Shown here piece after piece: positions 29,863-38,379 of a DNA stretch of 52,947 bases. This DNA is from Clostridia bacterium (GTDB taxonomy: Bacteria > Bacillota > Clostridia > CAKSNL01 > HGM11501). The stretch spans positions 1 to 52,947 of the forward strand of contig JAFQQJ010000032.1 in NCBI GenBank assembly GCA_017411325.1, in the 5' to 3' direction. The translations under genes were made by a program, and so were the position numbers. The notes below the pieces were generated by a model, which saw only the letters and a program-made list of their open reading frames with translations, had not been told where the DNA came from and searched no databases. The stretch's first letter is position 1, and each line of letters begins with the position of its first letter.

Positions 29863-29991
29863 GAGCTTGGGCTTTGCAAGCGCAACAACCCAAGCTCACT
29901 TGGACACCTAATCCGGCATTACGGTACTACGGTACACAGCCTCCGGTGACAAATTATTTTTGCACATTATAACATAAAATTGCAAGCAAGT
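29863..29991 (-). promoter_or_regulatory. Promoter and attenuator-like leader of the GNAT gene
   Basis: On the minus strand TTGACT (29991-29986) and TATAAT (29968-29963) are 17 bp apart. The roughly 120-nt leader then holds a GGAGG (29944-29940), a tiny open frame from GTG at 29937 to TAG at 29908 (VYRSTVMPD), and a hairpin with 9-bp arms (29889-29897 with 29863-29871) followed by TATTTTTATT. This is the layout of a transcription attenuator in the 5' leader. The GTG is only 2 nt from GGAGG, so translation of the leader frame is doubtful. Confidence 0.55.
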
Positions 29992-30049
29992 CAATAAACA
30001 CAATCCTATTTGTTGAACTGAATATAAAAGAGTAATTCATCAACAAAAA

Positions 30050-30079
30050 AACGACAGCACCTTTAATCAGTGCCGTCGT
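30050..30079 (-). terminator. Terminator after the tandem-ACT gene
   Basis: An imperfect stem (about 11 bp, ACGACAGCAC with GTGCCGTCGT) ends in a seven-T run on the minus strand, 18 bp after the stop at 30097. Confidence 0.75.
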
Positions 30080-30096
30080 AAAAATTATATAATTAC

Positions 30097-30567
30097 TTAC
30101 AGGCTTCCAAGTCCCTTTGAAACAGCCTTATATGCCTCGTCGATTCTGTCTGAATCTATCGCCGCAAGGATTTTCATTTCTCCGCGGGAAATCAGATGAA
30201 TGTCAATTCCCCTGTCGTAAAGTGCCTCGAAAATTTTTGCCGAAATGTCGGGGTTATGGTAAAGCCCCACCCCGGCAACGGAAAGAAGGGAAATATCTCT
30301 TTTTATTTCAAGCCTTCCCCCTATGTCGGAGGCCTTAAGAATTTCTTCCGTTTTTTCCGCATCATATTCATCTATAACAAAGCCCACATTTGCCTTTGTG
30401 CTTATGGCGTTGACACTCTGAAGTATTATTATGACATTTATTTCTTCCTTTGCAAGAGCAGAAAATATTTTATAAGCCGTTCCGACTTTGTTTTCTATAC
30501 CCGTTAAATTAACCACGCAGCAGCCGGTTATTTTTTCAACGCGCTGTATGTTAAAGCCTTCCATCAA
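30097..30567 (-). CDS. Stand-alone tandem ACT-domain protein, aspartokinase-regulatory-like
   Basis: The 156-residue protein has two ACT domains (about 9-80 and 88-150). The second contains LLSVAGVGLYHNPDISAKIF and HLISRGEMKI, which read like the regulatory part of aspartokinase; no kinase domain is present. ACT domains bind amino acids such as lysine or threonine. Its ATG overlaps the stop of the HAD phosphatase gene by 4 bp (ATGA), so it is translationally coupled to it. It may be a separate allosteric subunit or sensor. Confidence 0.75.
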   Translation of the reverse strand: MMEGFNIQRVEKITGCCVVNLTGIENKVGTAYKIFSALAKEEINVIIILQSVNAISTKANVGFVIDEYDAEKTEEILKASDIGGRLEIKRDISLLSVAGVGLYHNPDISAKIFEALYDRGIDIHLISRGEMKILAAIDSDRIDEAYKAVSKGLGSL

Positions 30568-31217
30568 AATTCCCTCTTTCCTAAAATTATTTCCGCAATT
30601 TCCGACGGGCTTTTCGCCACAAAATCAGGCTTTGAATTGTCTATTTCCTCTTTCTTGCCGTAGCCGTAGGTAACGGCAAGAGAATATGTCCCCAGAATGT
30701 GTGCACTTTCTATATCAAAGCAACGGTCACCCACCATAACTGCCTTTTCCTTTGGGTTAATCTTTGAAAGTGCCTCTTTCAAAACGTCGGTTTTGTCGTG
30801 CTTTCCGCCCTTTAAGTCGCTTCCCGCCAGTACATCAAAATACTTTGTCAAATCAAAGTGATCAAGTATTTTTTTTGCATAAATTTCAGGCTTGCTTGTG
30901 GCAACACCAAGGATACATCCCGCATCTTTAAGACTTTTAAGCATTTCAAAAACGCCTTCGTACACATCGTTTTCGAAAAGACCGATGGACGCAAATCTTT
31001 CACGGTAAATGTCAACCGCACGGTCTGCCTCTTCCTTACTTAAAGAAAAAACCTCGGCATATTTTTCAGCCAGCGGAGGGCCCAAAAAGGTGTCAAGCAC
31101 TTCATCTGTCGGCACGGTGAGTCCCATTTTTCCACAGGAATATATTATGCAGTTTTTAATCCCCCTTGCAGAATCGGTTAAGGTTCCGTCAAGGTCAAAA
31201 AGAACATACTTAAACAT
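30564..31217 (-). CDS. HAD-superfamily hydrolase, phosphoglycolate-phosphatase-like
   Basis: The protein (217 residues) has the HAD motifs DLDGTLTDS (nucleophile Asp at residue 8), the TSKPE motif (Ser/Thr), Lys in the KGGKHDKTDVL region and VMVGDRCFDI. It resembles Gph-like phosphatases with an alpha-helical cap. It would dephosphorylate a small metabolite in the cytoplasm. The tandem-ACT gene follows with a 4-bp overlap, which suggests a regulatory link. Confidence 0.87.
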   Translation of the reverse strand: MFKYVLFDLDGTLTDSARGIKNCIIYSCGKMGLTVPTDEVLDTFLGPPLAEKYAEVFSLSKEEADRAVDIYRERFASIGLFENDVYEGVFEMLKSLKDAGCILGVATSKPEIYAKKILDHFDLTKYFDVLAGSDLKGGKHDKTDVLKEALSKINPKEKAVMVGDRCFDIESAHILGTYSLAVTYGYGKKEEIDNSKPDFVAKSPSEIAEIILGKREF

Positions 31218-31299
31218 AAAATTCCTCCAATAAATTTATTTTAGCAGATTTTCATTCACATTACAATAGTTTATTTAAGTTTTTGCTTTCTTTTCCCAC

Positions 31300-31327
31300 T
31301 TGACAAATCAAAAAAAGCTGATATAAT
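31300..31327 (+). promoter_or_regulatory. Promoter of the pheST operon
   Basis: TTGACA (31300-31305) and TATAAT (31322-31327) are 16 bp apart, directly upstream of the T-box leader. Confidence 0.85.
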
Positions 31328-31339
31328 AATGTAGATACT

Positions 31340-31620
31340 ATGAAGATGTGTAAGTAGTATGCGAGTGATTCTTTAAGAGAATGGGCGTCACCGGCTGAGA
31401 GCGCCTTAAGATAACAGCATATGAATTTCAGCATTGGAGTGTCCTGCGAAAGCTTTGATTAAGCAGGGTGCATCATCCCACGCCATGGATGACTAAAGAG
31501 CGGAATAAGAGATTCTTCGGGTTTCGGCGTTTTACAAACGCCTGCACCTCAGAATGACAGAATTCCGAATCCGGGTGGTACCGCGGGCAAACGCTCGTCC
31601 CAGACAATGGGACGGGCTTT
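31340..31620 (+). promoter_or_regulatory. T-box riboswitch of pheST, phenylalanine specifier
   Basis: The leader carries a stem I with a specifier loop that reads TTC (31427-31429) in the ATGAATTTCAGC context, giving Phe. The T-box antiterminator sequence GGGTGGTACCGCG is at 31573-31585, and the terminator (GCTCGTCCCA with TGGGACGGGC, 31593-31617, then a T-run) directly follows. Uncharged tRNA-Phe would switch from termination to pheS expression. A dispersed repeat copy sits in the apical loop of stem III (CGGAAT 31501-31506 pairing with ATTCCG 31562-31567). Confidence 0.85.
31508..31559. repeat. Dispersed palindromic repeat copy 2, inside the T-box
   Basis: The ends AGAGATTCTTCG (31508-31519) and CTCAGAATGACA (31548-31559) are identical to those of the copy at 28061. 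The centre here holds a GGCGTTTT/AAACGCC hairpin that is shared with the two repeats at 38.4-38.5 kb. Confidence 0.75.
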
Positions 31621-31672
31621 TTATATTTTAAGACATAATCAAAAGAAAATTTATATGAAAGGATTTTTAAAT

Positions 31673-32725
31673 ATGGCAGATAAAACAAATGAGTTAAAGC
31701 TTGCCTTTGCCGAAGCACTTTCCAAGGTTAACACCATGGAAGAGCTTGAAAACTTACGTGTTGAATACACCGGCAAAAAGGGCTACATCACAGGCCTTAT
31801 GCAGGAAATGAAAAACCTGTCACCCGAAGAAAAGAAGGTTTTCGGACAGACGGTTAACGTGCTTAAGGACGAGGTTAACGAAAAAATTACAGAAAAGAGA
31901 GAGGAACTTAAGAAAAAGGAGCTTGAAGCAGAGCTTGCAAGAATGCCCGAATTTGACATTTCAATGCCCCCTACACTTAAGAGAGGCTCATACCACCCCA
32001 TCACACTTGTTCAGAGGCAGTGTGAAGAGGTATTTAAGTCTATGGGCTTTGCCATTGAAGACTACAGCGAAATTGTAACAGACTATGAGTGCTTTGAGGC
32101 ACTTAATATTCCCAAAGACCATCCCGCAAGAGATATGCAGGATACCTACTACCTTGAAAACGGTCAGTTGCTTAAGTCCCACACCTCTGCGGCACAGAAC
32201 GCAATTTACAAAAAGTACAAGGATGCATTAATCAACGAGGGTAAGCCCATCAAGGCTATTTTCCCCGGAAGATGCTTCCGTAACGAAGCAACAGATGCCT
32301 GCCACGAAAACACCTTCTTCCAGATGGAAGGCGTTATGGTTGACAAAAACATCTCCATTTCAAACCTTATCTTCTTTATGAAGACCATGCTTTCAGAGGT
32401 TTTCCAGAAGGACATAAAGGTTCGCTTACGTCCCGGCTTCTTCCCCTTTGTGGAACCCGGATTTGAGCTTGACATAAGCTGTCTTATCTGCGGCGGCGAA
32501 GGCTGTCCCTCCTGTAAGCACAGCGGCTGGCTTGAGCTTTGCCCCTGCGGTATGATTCATCCCGAGGTTTTAAAGGCAGGCGGAATTGACCCCGAGGAAT
32601 ACACAGGCTTTGCCTTCGGTCTTGGTCTTACCCGTCTTGCAATGATGAAGTACGGCATTAAAGATATCCGTGACCTTAACTCAGGCTCTCTTAAGAGTCT
32701 TTCTCAGTTCACGGACGACAAATAA
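31673..32725 (+). CDS. pheS: Phenylalanyl-tRNA synthetase alpha subunit
   Basis: From the ATG at 31673 (GAAAGGA 9 nt upstream) the protein has 350 residues: an N-terminal coiled coil, and the class II catalytic core with FRNEATDACHENTFFQMEG (motif 2) and GFAFGLGLTRLAMMKYG (motif 3). A CXXC-type cysteine pair (CGGEGCPSCKHSG) is inserted, as in many Firmicutes PheS. It is controlled by the T-box upstream and pairs with pheT, whose start is 16 bp after its stop. Confidence 0.95.
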   Translation: MADKTNELKLAFAEALSKVNTMEELENLRVEYTGKKGYITGLMQEMKNLSPEEKKVFGQTVNVLKDEVNEKITEKREELKKKELEAELARMPEFDISMPPTLKRGSYHPITLVQRQCEEVFKSMGFAIEDYSEIVTDYECFEALNIPKDHPARDMQDTYYLENGQLLKSHTSAAQNAIYKKYKDALINEGKPIKAIFPGRCFRNEATDACHENTFFQMEGVMVDKNISISNLIFFMKTMLSEVFQKDIKVRLRPGFFPFVEPGFELDISCLICGGEGCPSCKHSGWLELCPCGMIHPEVLKAGGIDPEEYTGFAFGLGLTRLAMMKYGIKDIRDLNSGSLKSLSQFTDDK

Positions 32726-32741
32726 GAAAGGAGCGGCAGAT

Positions 32742-35114
32742 ATGTTTTTATCAATGAACTGGATTTCCGATTTTGTTGACCTTACGGGCCTTGACAAAAT
32801 GGATTTAATTGCAAAATTCTCTCTTGCCACAGCAGAGGTTGAAAACGACATTTTCCATAAGGGTGCCGACATTTCCGGCATCGTTTGTGCAGAAATAAAA
32901 TCAGTTGAAAATCATCCCGAATCAAAGAAGCTTCACCTTTTAAAGGTTGATATCGGTGAGGATGAGCTTGTTGACGTTGTCTGCGGTGCTCCCAATGTAA
33001 GAGTTGGTCTTAAGACCGCTTTTGCAAAATTAGGTGCTCAGGTTGGCGACATCACAATCGCACCCAGAAAGCTTGCAGGCTATACCTCAAACGGTATGTG
33101 CTGTTCCGAAAAGGAGCTTGGCTTAAGCGACAGTAACGACGGTATTATGGAAATCACAGACGATATTCCTTTAGGTACAGATCTTAAGTCCGTTTACGAA
33201 ATTGAAGACATCATTTTCGAGGTTGATAATAAGTCACTTACAAACCGCCCCGACCTCTGGGGACACTACGGAATTGCCCGTGAGTTTGCGGCAATCGCAA
33301 AGCGTGAGCTTAAGCCCCTTCCCGTAGCTGACCTTAAGGCTTATGAAAACCTTAAAAAGGTGGACTTAAAGATTGAAGACCCCTTATGTCAGAGATACTC
33401 CTGCCTTCAGTTTGAGGGTATTTCAAGAAACGTAAGCCCCGTTAATATGAGAATCCGTCTTTACTACTGCGGAATGAGAGCAATCAACTTCCTTGCCGAC
33501 CTTACAAACTATCTTATGCTTGAAATGGGCCAGCCTATGCATGCATTCGACTCACGTAAGGTGGAAAAAATCAGAGTTAAGAGATTCTCATCTCCCTTCA
33601 AGTTCCGGACTCTTGACGGTGTGGAACGTGACATTGACGAAAATACACTTATGATCTGTAACGGTGACACTCCCGTTGCAATCGCAGGTATTATGGGCGG
33701 ACTTGATTCCGAAATCGTAGAAGATACAAAGACACTTACATTGGAGTCTGCAACATTCGATGCGGCATCCATCCGTAAGTCAACCGTTCGTCTTGCTCAC
33801 AGAACAGATGCTTCCCAGCGCTATGAAAAGAGCTTAGACCCCGAAATGACAGTTACTGCAGTTGCAAGATTTGTAAAGCTTCTTACAGATATCGATAGCG
33901 AGGCAGTTGTTGTTTCCGCTCTTACAGATGAATATATAACAAAGTATGACGAAATCAGCCTTTCTTTCAACAAGGCATTTGTTGACAAGTACACAGGCAT
34001 TGACATTCCGGATAGCACAATCGTTGAAACACTTACTGCACTCGGCTTTGGCGTATCTGAAAAGGGCGGCGAATACTCCGTTACCGTTCCTTCCTGGAGA
34101 GCAACAAAGGACGTTACAATGAAGGCTGACATTATTGAAGAAATCACCCGTATCTACGGCTATGACAACTTTGATATCAACACCGCCGCAGTTCCCTTAT
34201 ATCCCATAAGAGCCGCTGTTGAAAAGAGCGACGAGGACAGAATCAAGGATATATTGGTTAAGCGCTATTCAATGCACGAGCTTCATTCCTACATCTGGGC
34301 ATACTACGATGAATATAAGGATCTGGGAATTGAAATTGAAAAGAATGTTGAGCTTATCAACGCCACAAACCCCAACATCAAGACAATAAGAAAATCCATC
34401 GTTCCCACACAGCTTTGCCAGGTTAAGTCAAACGTGGGCTTCGACACCGATTTTTCCGTATTTGAAATCGGACGGGTTTTAGAGGGCTTCCGTGAGGACG
34501 GACTTTGCGACGAGCATAAGAAGCTTTGCATCACTCTTTATTCAAAGACCAAGGAGCTTGAAAGCATTTACTTTGAGCTTCGTGATATCCTTTCTGTTAT
34601 CGCAGATGACTTAAAGCACGAAAAGCTTTCATTCGCAAAGAAGGAAGCAACACATTCCTATCAGCACATAAAGAACCTGAATGCAATTTCTATGGGCGGT
34701 AAGGAAATCGGTGAAATCGGCATCGTAAATTCCGCAATCGCAAAGAAGATTGACAAAAAGGCCAACATTGTTTATGCAGAGATTGATATGGCGACCTTTG
34801 CATCCGTTAAGAATGCAAGCATCGCTTACAGAGAGAATTCAAGATTCCCCGAAATCGAAATCGACTTATCATTCATCACAGAAACCTACGCTCCCATCGC
34901 AAAGGCTATCGAAAACGCATCCTGTGCCCTTATCAAGGACGTAAGCGTTGTTGATACCTACGTTGATGAAAGCGGCAAATCCATCACCGTAAGACTTATC
35001 TTCTCACATCCCGAGAGAACTCTTACCAAGGAAGAGGTTATTGATATCGTTAAGGGCATCGTGGCAGAACTCGGAGCAGAAGGCATAAACTTAAAGAACG
35101 ACTTTGTGGTTTGA
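32742..35114 (+). CDS. pheT: Phenylalanyl-tRNA synthetase beta subunit
   Basis: The 790-residue protein starts at the ATG at 32742 (GAAAGGAG upstream). It has the N-terminal tRNA-binding domain (VVCGAPNVR), the B3/B4 editing region, the B5 domain and the C-terminal ferredoxin-like anticodon-binding domain (SRFPEIEIDLSFI, RTLTKEEV). It forms the alpha2-beta2 enzyme with PheS. The terminator at 35125-35159 ends the operon. Confidence 0.95.
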   Translation: MFLSMNWISDFVDLTGLDKMDLIAKFSLATAEVENDIFHKGADISGIVCAEIKSVENHPESKKLHLLKVDIGEDELVDVVCGAPNVRVGLKTAFAKLGAQVGDITIAPRKLAGYTSNGMCCSEKELGLSDSNDGIMEITDDIPLGTDLKSVYEIEDIIFEVDNKSLTNRPDLWGHYGIAREFAAIAKRELKPLPVADLKAYENLKKVDLKIEDPLCQRYSCLQFEGISRNVSPVNMRIRLYYCGMRAINFLADLTNYLMLEMGQPMHAFDSRKVEKIRVKRFSSPFKFRTLDGVERDIDENTLMICNGDTPVAIAGIMGGLDSEIVEDTKTLTLESATFDAASIRKSTVRLAHRTDASQRYEKSLDPEMTVTAVARFVKLLTDIDSEAVVVSALTDEYITKYDEISLSFNKAFVDKYTGIDIPDSTIVETLTALGFGVSEKGGEYSVTVPSWRATKDVTMKADIIEEITRIYGYDNFDINTAAVPLYPIRAAVEKSDEDRIKDILVKRYSMHELHSYIWAYYDEYKDLGIEIEKNVELINATNPNIKTIRKSIVPTQLCQVKSNVGFDTDFSVFEIGRVLEGFREDGLCDEHKKLCITLYSKTKELESIYFELRDILSVIADDLKHEKLSFAKKEATHSYQHIKNLNAISMGGKEIGEIGIVNSAIAKKIDKKANIVYAEIDMATFASVKNASIAYRENSRFPEIEIDLSFITETYAPIAKAIENASCALIKDVSVVDTYVDESGKSITVRLIFSHPERTLTKEEVIDIVKGIVAELGAEGINLKNDFVV

Positions 35115-35124
35115 TTAAAGCAAA

Positions 35125-35159
35125 AACACCACAGTGCATTTGTAATGCACTGCGGTGTT
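35125..35159 (+). terminator. Terminator of pheST
   Basis: A 16-bp stem with one mismatch and a TGT loop, followed by TTTTTT, starts 11 bp after the pheT stop. Confidence 0.85.
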
Positions 35160-35161
35160 TT

Positions 35162-35878
35162 TTATACTTCATTTACAGATTGTTTTACTATTTCAATTTC
35201 TTTCCCGGTAACTTCTTCGTCAAAGTCTGAAAAGGTGTTTTTTGCCACATCATTTCCGGTCAAAGCTTTGTACCAGGTAAGGCCGAGAGCGTATCTTCCG
35301 AGGCCGAAGGAGGCGTGGAAGGTGTCCCTATGCACCTTTTCTATTCCGTTTTTTATCATTCTTCCGAAAACCTCGCCCGACGGAATTATAAAGTCGGCAT
35401 TTATGGCTTTTGCCGCTTTTTCGTATGCCTCCTTTATGTCAGAAAGCATATCATCGGGTGTTTTATAGGAAAGCTCTTCTGTGAGGCGCCGGTTGTCCTT
35501 TTCATAAGCCCAGGTCTGATGGATTGCAATTTTTGCCTTCGGTGCAAGCTTTCTCACAAAACCTGCAAGCTCCGTTAAGTAGGGCTCGTAGGTTTCAAAG
35601 CGGGGTGCTTCACTGCTTAGCTGCTGTAATGTTATAACATCCCACTCTTCCATTAAAAGAGCATCCTTAACGGAAATAAAAGTGCCCGTTGATTTTCCGT
35701 TTATTTCAAGGGAATATATATCATCATTGCTTATCATATTCTGATAGTGCCGTGAAAGCGGGCATCCGCCAATATAAAGATTGTATGCCTCAAGAGAAAA
35801 TCCGTCAGAAGAAGCAATCTGATGCAGGTATCTTTGTGCATCCTGCGAAAAGCTGTTTCCGATTGACAAAACTTTCAT
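35162..35878 (-). CDS. DUF4886 / SGNH-hydrolase-like protein
   Basis: The 238-residue protein has no signal peptide. SIGNSFSQDA carries the presumed nucleophile Ser9, TLQQLSSEAP and HQTWAYE follow, and RDTFHASFGLGRYALGLTWY contains the Asp-x-x-His pair, all as in DUF4886 proteins with an SGNH-like fold. The family occurs with carbohydrate genes, suggesting deacetylation or ester cleavage, but this is not proven here. The gene follows the small unknown gene at 36.4 kb and converges on pheT. Confidence 0.8.
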   Translation of the reverse strand: MKVLSIGNSFSQDAQRYLHQIASSDGFSLEAYNLYIGGCPLSRHYQNMISNDDIYSLEINGKSTGTFISVKDALLMEEWDVITLQQLSSEAPRFETYEPYLTELAGFVRKLAPKAKIAIHQTWAYEKDNRRLTEELSYKTPDDMLSDIKEAYEKAAKAINADFIIPSGEVFGRMIKNGIEKVHRDTFHASFGLGRYALGLTWYKALTGNDVAKNTFSDFDEEVTGKEIEIVKQSVNEV

Positions 35879-35908
35879 TTTTATCTTCCTTTCATATTAT
35901 GCTGCAAT

Positions 35909-36409
35909 TTACCAAGGTTCTTTATAAACTTCTAAAAGCTGCTCCTCGGTTAAAACCGGAAATTTCGTTGCCCACTTCGAAAATATATCTGCGTAAATTT
36001 CAATCTGTTTCTTACTTAATTCTTCAAAAGATATTTCTATTTTTTCATTATCGAGATAATTGGAAATAATAAAACTGAAGTAATAATTTTCTTTCTTTAC
36101 ATATGCCCTTATTTCAAATAATCCAATAGTTGTTTTCAGGGAAAACTCGTCAATATCTCCGTTCAACAGACTTACAAAGCCATCCGAAAGCCTTTTAAAA
36201 TCATATGTCGTCACATAAACATCGCTTACTCCGCCAAAGCCCCATCCTTCACATTCAAAATAAAATCTGCATTCTACCTTATTTATTCTAGTGACATAAT
36301 CTATTTTATTTTCTTTATCACTATGTGCAATTTTTTCAGAATAGTCAATAGCTGTAAATTCAATTAAGTTTTTCTCTTTTTTTAACACCAATGTAATTCC
36401 ATTATCCAT
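35909..36409 (-). CDS. Small protein of unknown role, WapI-immunity-like
   Basis: The likely start is the ATG at 36409 with GGGAGGTG 8 nt upstream; the frame continues upstream to 36436. The 166-residue soluble protein (MDNGITLVL...) has FECEGWGFGGVSDVYVTTYDF and an aromatic-rich C-terminus (WATKFPVL). The segment resembles WapI-type immunity proteins, which neutralise CDI/Rhs-like toxins. No toxin gene lies nearby, so the call is tentative. Confidence 0.4.
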   Translation of the reverse strand: MDNGITLVLKKEKNLIEFTAIDYSEKIAHSDKENKIDYVTRINKVECRFYFECEGWGFGGVSDVYVTTYDFKRLSDGFVSLLNGDIDEFSLKTTIGLFEIRAYVKKENYYFSFIISNYLDNEKIEISFEELSKKQIEIYADIFSKWATKFPVLTEEQLLEVYKEPW

Positions 36410-36480
36410 ATTGCACCTCCCGCAATCTGCAGACATCTTTACACCCCAATTATACCACCTGCTGAAGCTTATTGCAACAT

Positions 36481-36509
36481 AAAAAGGCGTCGCAAAGCGA
36501 CGCCTTTTT
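36481..36509 (-). terminator. Terminator after the class II aldolase gene
   Basis: A 13-bp stem (AAAAAGGCGTCGC with its complement) around an AAA loop ends in a T-run on the minus strand. Confidence 0.85.
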
Positions 36510-36510
36510 A

Positions 36511-37422
36511 TTATTTTACAAGCTTATCGTGGTTGTCGGTTGTTCTTAAAAATTCGTGAATTACCCATCTTGTACGCTCGTAAACCTTTTCCTGAGCGTA
36601 TGCGATATCGCCGGGCTTTTCTTCTAAAGCAAACTCATAGGGCTGACGGATTTCCGTACCTACGTTGATTTTCGCAATACCGGATTCCATAGCACGGAGA
36701 ATATAGTCCTGTTCAATTCCGCTTCCGCCGTGAAGCACCAGAGGCATTTTGCCCGTTACTTCGGAAAGAGTTCTGATGTGGTCTATATCAAGTCTTGCAT
36801 TGGGCTTTTTAAGATGCTTTGTGGATGCTGCGATTGCACCGTGGAAGCTTCCTGCCGCAACGCTTAACCAGTCACAGCCGGACTCTTTGGCGAAGCGTGT
36901 TGCCTCTTCGGGCTTTGTAAAGCCTTTCTTTGTGGCAAAAAGCTCTTCATAGCTTAAGCCGATTCCGCTTCCCTCGTGACCTGATACTGCGCCAAGCTCA
37001 GCCTCGACAGCCGCACCGTAGGTTTTTGCAAGATTTGCAACCTCTAATGTTGTTGCAATATTTTCATCAAGAGGAAGACGGGAGCCGTCAACCATTACAG
37101 ACTGATAGCCGCATTCAAGTGCACGCCTGATGATATCCATATAGTCAACCTTTTTAAAGTCCTCGTCGATTGCGGGAACGTGGTCAAGATGCAAAAGAGT
37201 GTATCCGTCCTTTTTATATTTGAAGTATTCCTTTGCAACAGCCTCGGGGCTTTCTGATTCAAACTTTTCCCATTCAAGACGGGCAACCTGAACCATTGCA
37301 ACGGAGTTTTCGTCAACAATCGCCTTTATTACAGCCTCCGCCATAGGAAGATAAGGAATGTTGAATGCGGGAATTATTGTGTGGTTTGCTACCGCCGCCT
37401 GAACTATTTTATTTGAGCTCAT
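36511..37422 (-). CDS. Class II fructose-bisphosphate aldolase family protein
   Basis: The 303-residue zinc aldolase has HLDHVP with the catalytic and zinc ligands (near residue 78), VMVDGSRLP, AVEAELGAVSGHEG and VLHGGSGI. The family splits fructose-1,6-bisphosphate or tagatose-1,6-bisphosphate into triose phosphates. The sequence resembles GatY/KbaY as much as glycolytic Fba, so the sugar cannot be fixed. It starts 12 bp after the parvulin gene stop and shares its promoter at 38.2 kb. Confidence 0.9.
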   Translation of the reverse strand: MSSNKIVQAAVANHTIIPAFNIPYLPMAEAVIKAIVDENSVAMVQVARLEWEKFESESPEAVAKEYFKYKKDGYTLLHLDHVPAIDEDFKKVDYMDIIRRALECGYQSVMVDGSRLPLDENIATTLEVANLAKTYGAAVEAELGAVSGHEGSGIGLSYEELFATKKGFTKPEEATRFAKESGCDWLSVAAGSFHGAIAASTKHLKKPNARLDIDHIRTLSEVTGKMPLVLHGGSGIEQDYILRAMESGIAKINVGTEIRQPYEFALEEKPGDIAYAQEKVYERTRWVIHEFLRTTDNHDKLVK

Positions 37423-37434
37423 CGTAATTCCTCC

Positions 37435-38181
37435 TTACATTTTATCCACAGGGTATAAAATTTTAAGCTGATTAATCTTGCTCTGATATGCCTTCTGCTG
37501 CTTTTCTTTTGTAACCATATCTGAAAGCTCAGACTTGATTTCTTCAAATTCATAAGTCTTTGCTTCGTTTTTAGCACAAAGCTTTATAAGGTGGAAGCCA
37601 AACTGTGTCTTAACAGGGCCCTTTATTTCGCCGACTTCCATAGCGAATACCGCTTCGTCAAATTCCTTAACCATCTGACCTCTGGTAAATTCGCCAAGGT
37701 TTCCGCCGTTTTCCTTGGAGGGGCAGGAGCTTTCCGCTCTTGCTGCATCTTCAAAGGAAATTTCGCCCGCATTGATTTTTGCAAGTATCTCATTTGCCTT
37801 GTCCTCGGAATCGACTAAGATATGGCTTGCATTTACGCTTTCGCCCTTACCGAAGCGTTCCTTATTTTCTTCGTAAAACGCCTTTATTTCATCGTCTGTC
37901 GCAGGCTTTACGGTTTCTAATGCCTTTGCCATAGCAAAGCTTATGAGCATATCTTCCTTTACCTTTTGAAGCTGTGCCTTGAACTCAGCATTGTATTCAT
38001 ACATATTTTTTCCCGCATCAAGTAAAAACAGCTTGTTTGCAATCATCTGCTCCAAAACCATTGCTCTGCCTTCGGGGTTGTTAAGATTCTGTCCTCTCTG
38101 CATTAAGGACATTATCATTTCGTTAACTTCCTCTTCTGTTACCGTGAGATTCCCCACTCTTGCCAATACTTTACCTTCCAT
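37435..38181 (-). CDS. Cytoplasmic parvulin-type peptidylprolyl isomerase
   Basis: The 248-residue protein has a SurA/PrsA-like N-terminal helical region (LTVTEEEVNEMIM) and a parvulin domain (SHILVDSEDKANEILAKI, PVKTQFGFHLIKL). Unlike PrsA it has no signal peptide or lipobox, so it should act in the cytoplasm. Its promoter is TTGAAA-17 bp-TATAAT at 38248-38220. Confidence 0.88.
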   Translation of the reverse strand: MEGKVLARVGNLTVTEEEVNEMIMSLMQRGQNLNNPEGRAMVLEQMIANKLFLLDAGKNMYEYNAEFKAQLQKVKEDMLISFAMAKALETVKPATDDEIKAFYEENKERFGKGESVNASHILVDSEDKANEILAKINAGEISFEDAARAESSCPSKENGGNLGEFTRGQMVKEFDEAVFAMEVGEIKGPVKTQFGFHLIKLCAKNEAKTYEFEEIKSELSDMVTKEKQQKAYQSKINQLKILYPVDKM

Positions 38182-38219
38182 TTATATCTTCCTTTCGTAA
38201 ATAAATCACATTAAAATTG

Positions 38220-38248
38220 ATTATAGCACAGAATATACGAAATTTCAA
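38220..38248 (-). promoter_or_regulatory. Promoter of the parvulin / class II aldolase operon
   Basis: On the minus strand TTGAAA (38248-38243) and TATAAT (38225-38220) are 17 bp apart. Confidence 0.75.
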
Positions 38249-38293
38249 CTGTTTTCTGCGGTTTGTCCCCCGCATTTGGCAGACAAAAAAATA

Positions 38294-38314
38294 ACAGCAC
38301 CCGTTGGGTACTGT
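38294..38314 (-). terminator. Second terminator downstream of the tRNAs
   Basis: A short imperfect hairpin (ACAG-CACCC with GGGT-CTGT) is followed on the minus strand by TTATTTTTTT. Confidence 0.5.
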
Positions 38315-38379
38315 ACAAAAATAATAGTTATAGTGTAATGATAAAATTTACAGGTTAGCGCCCCGTGTCCGAACTAGGA

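Noticed and set aside
29908..29937. Nine-codon frame in the GNAT leader as a firm leader-peptide gene
   Set aside because: The GTG start is only 2 nt from the GGAGG, so translation is doubtful; it is kept only as part of the attenuator hypothesis.
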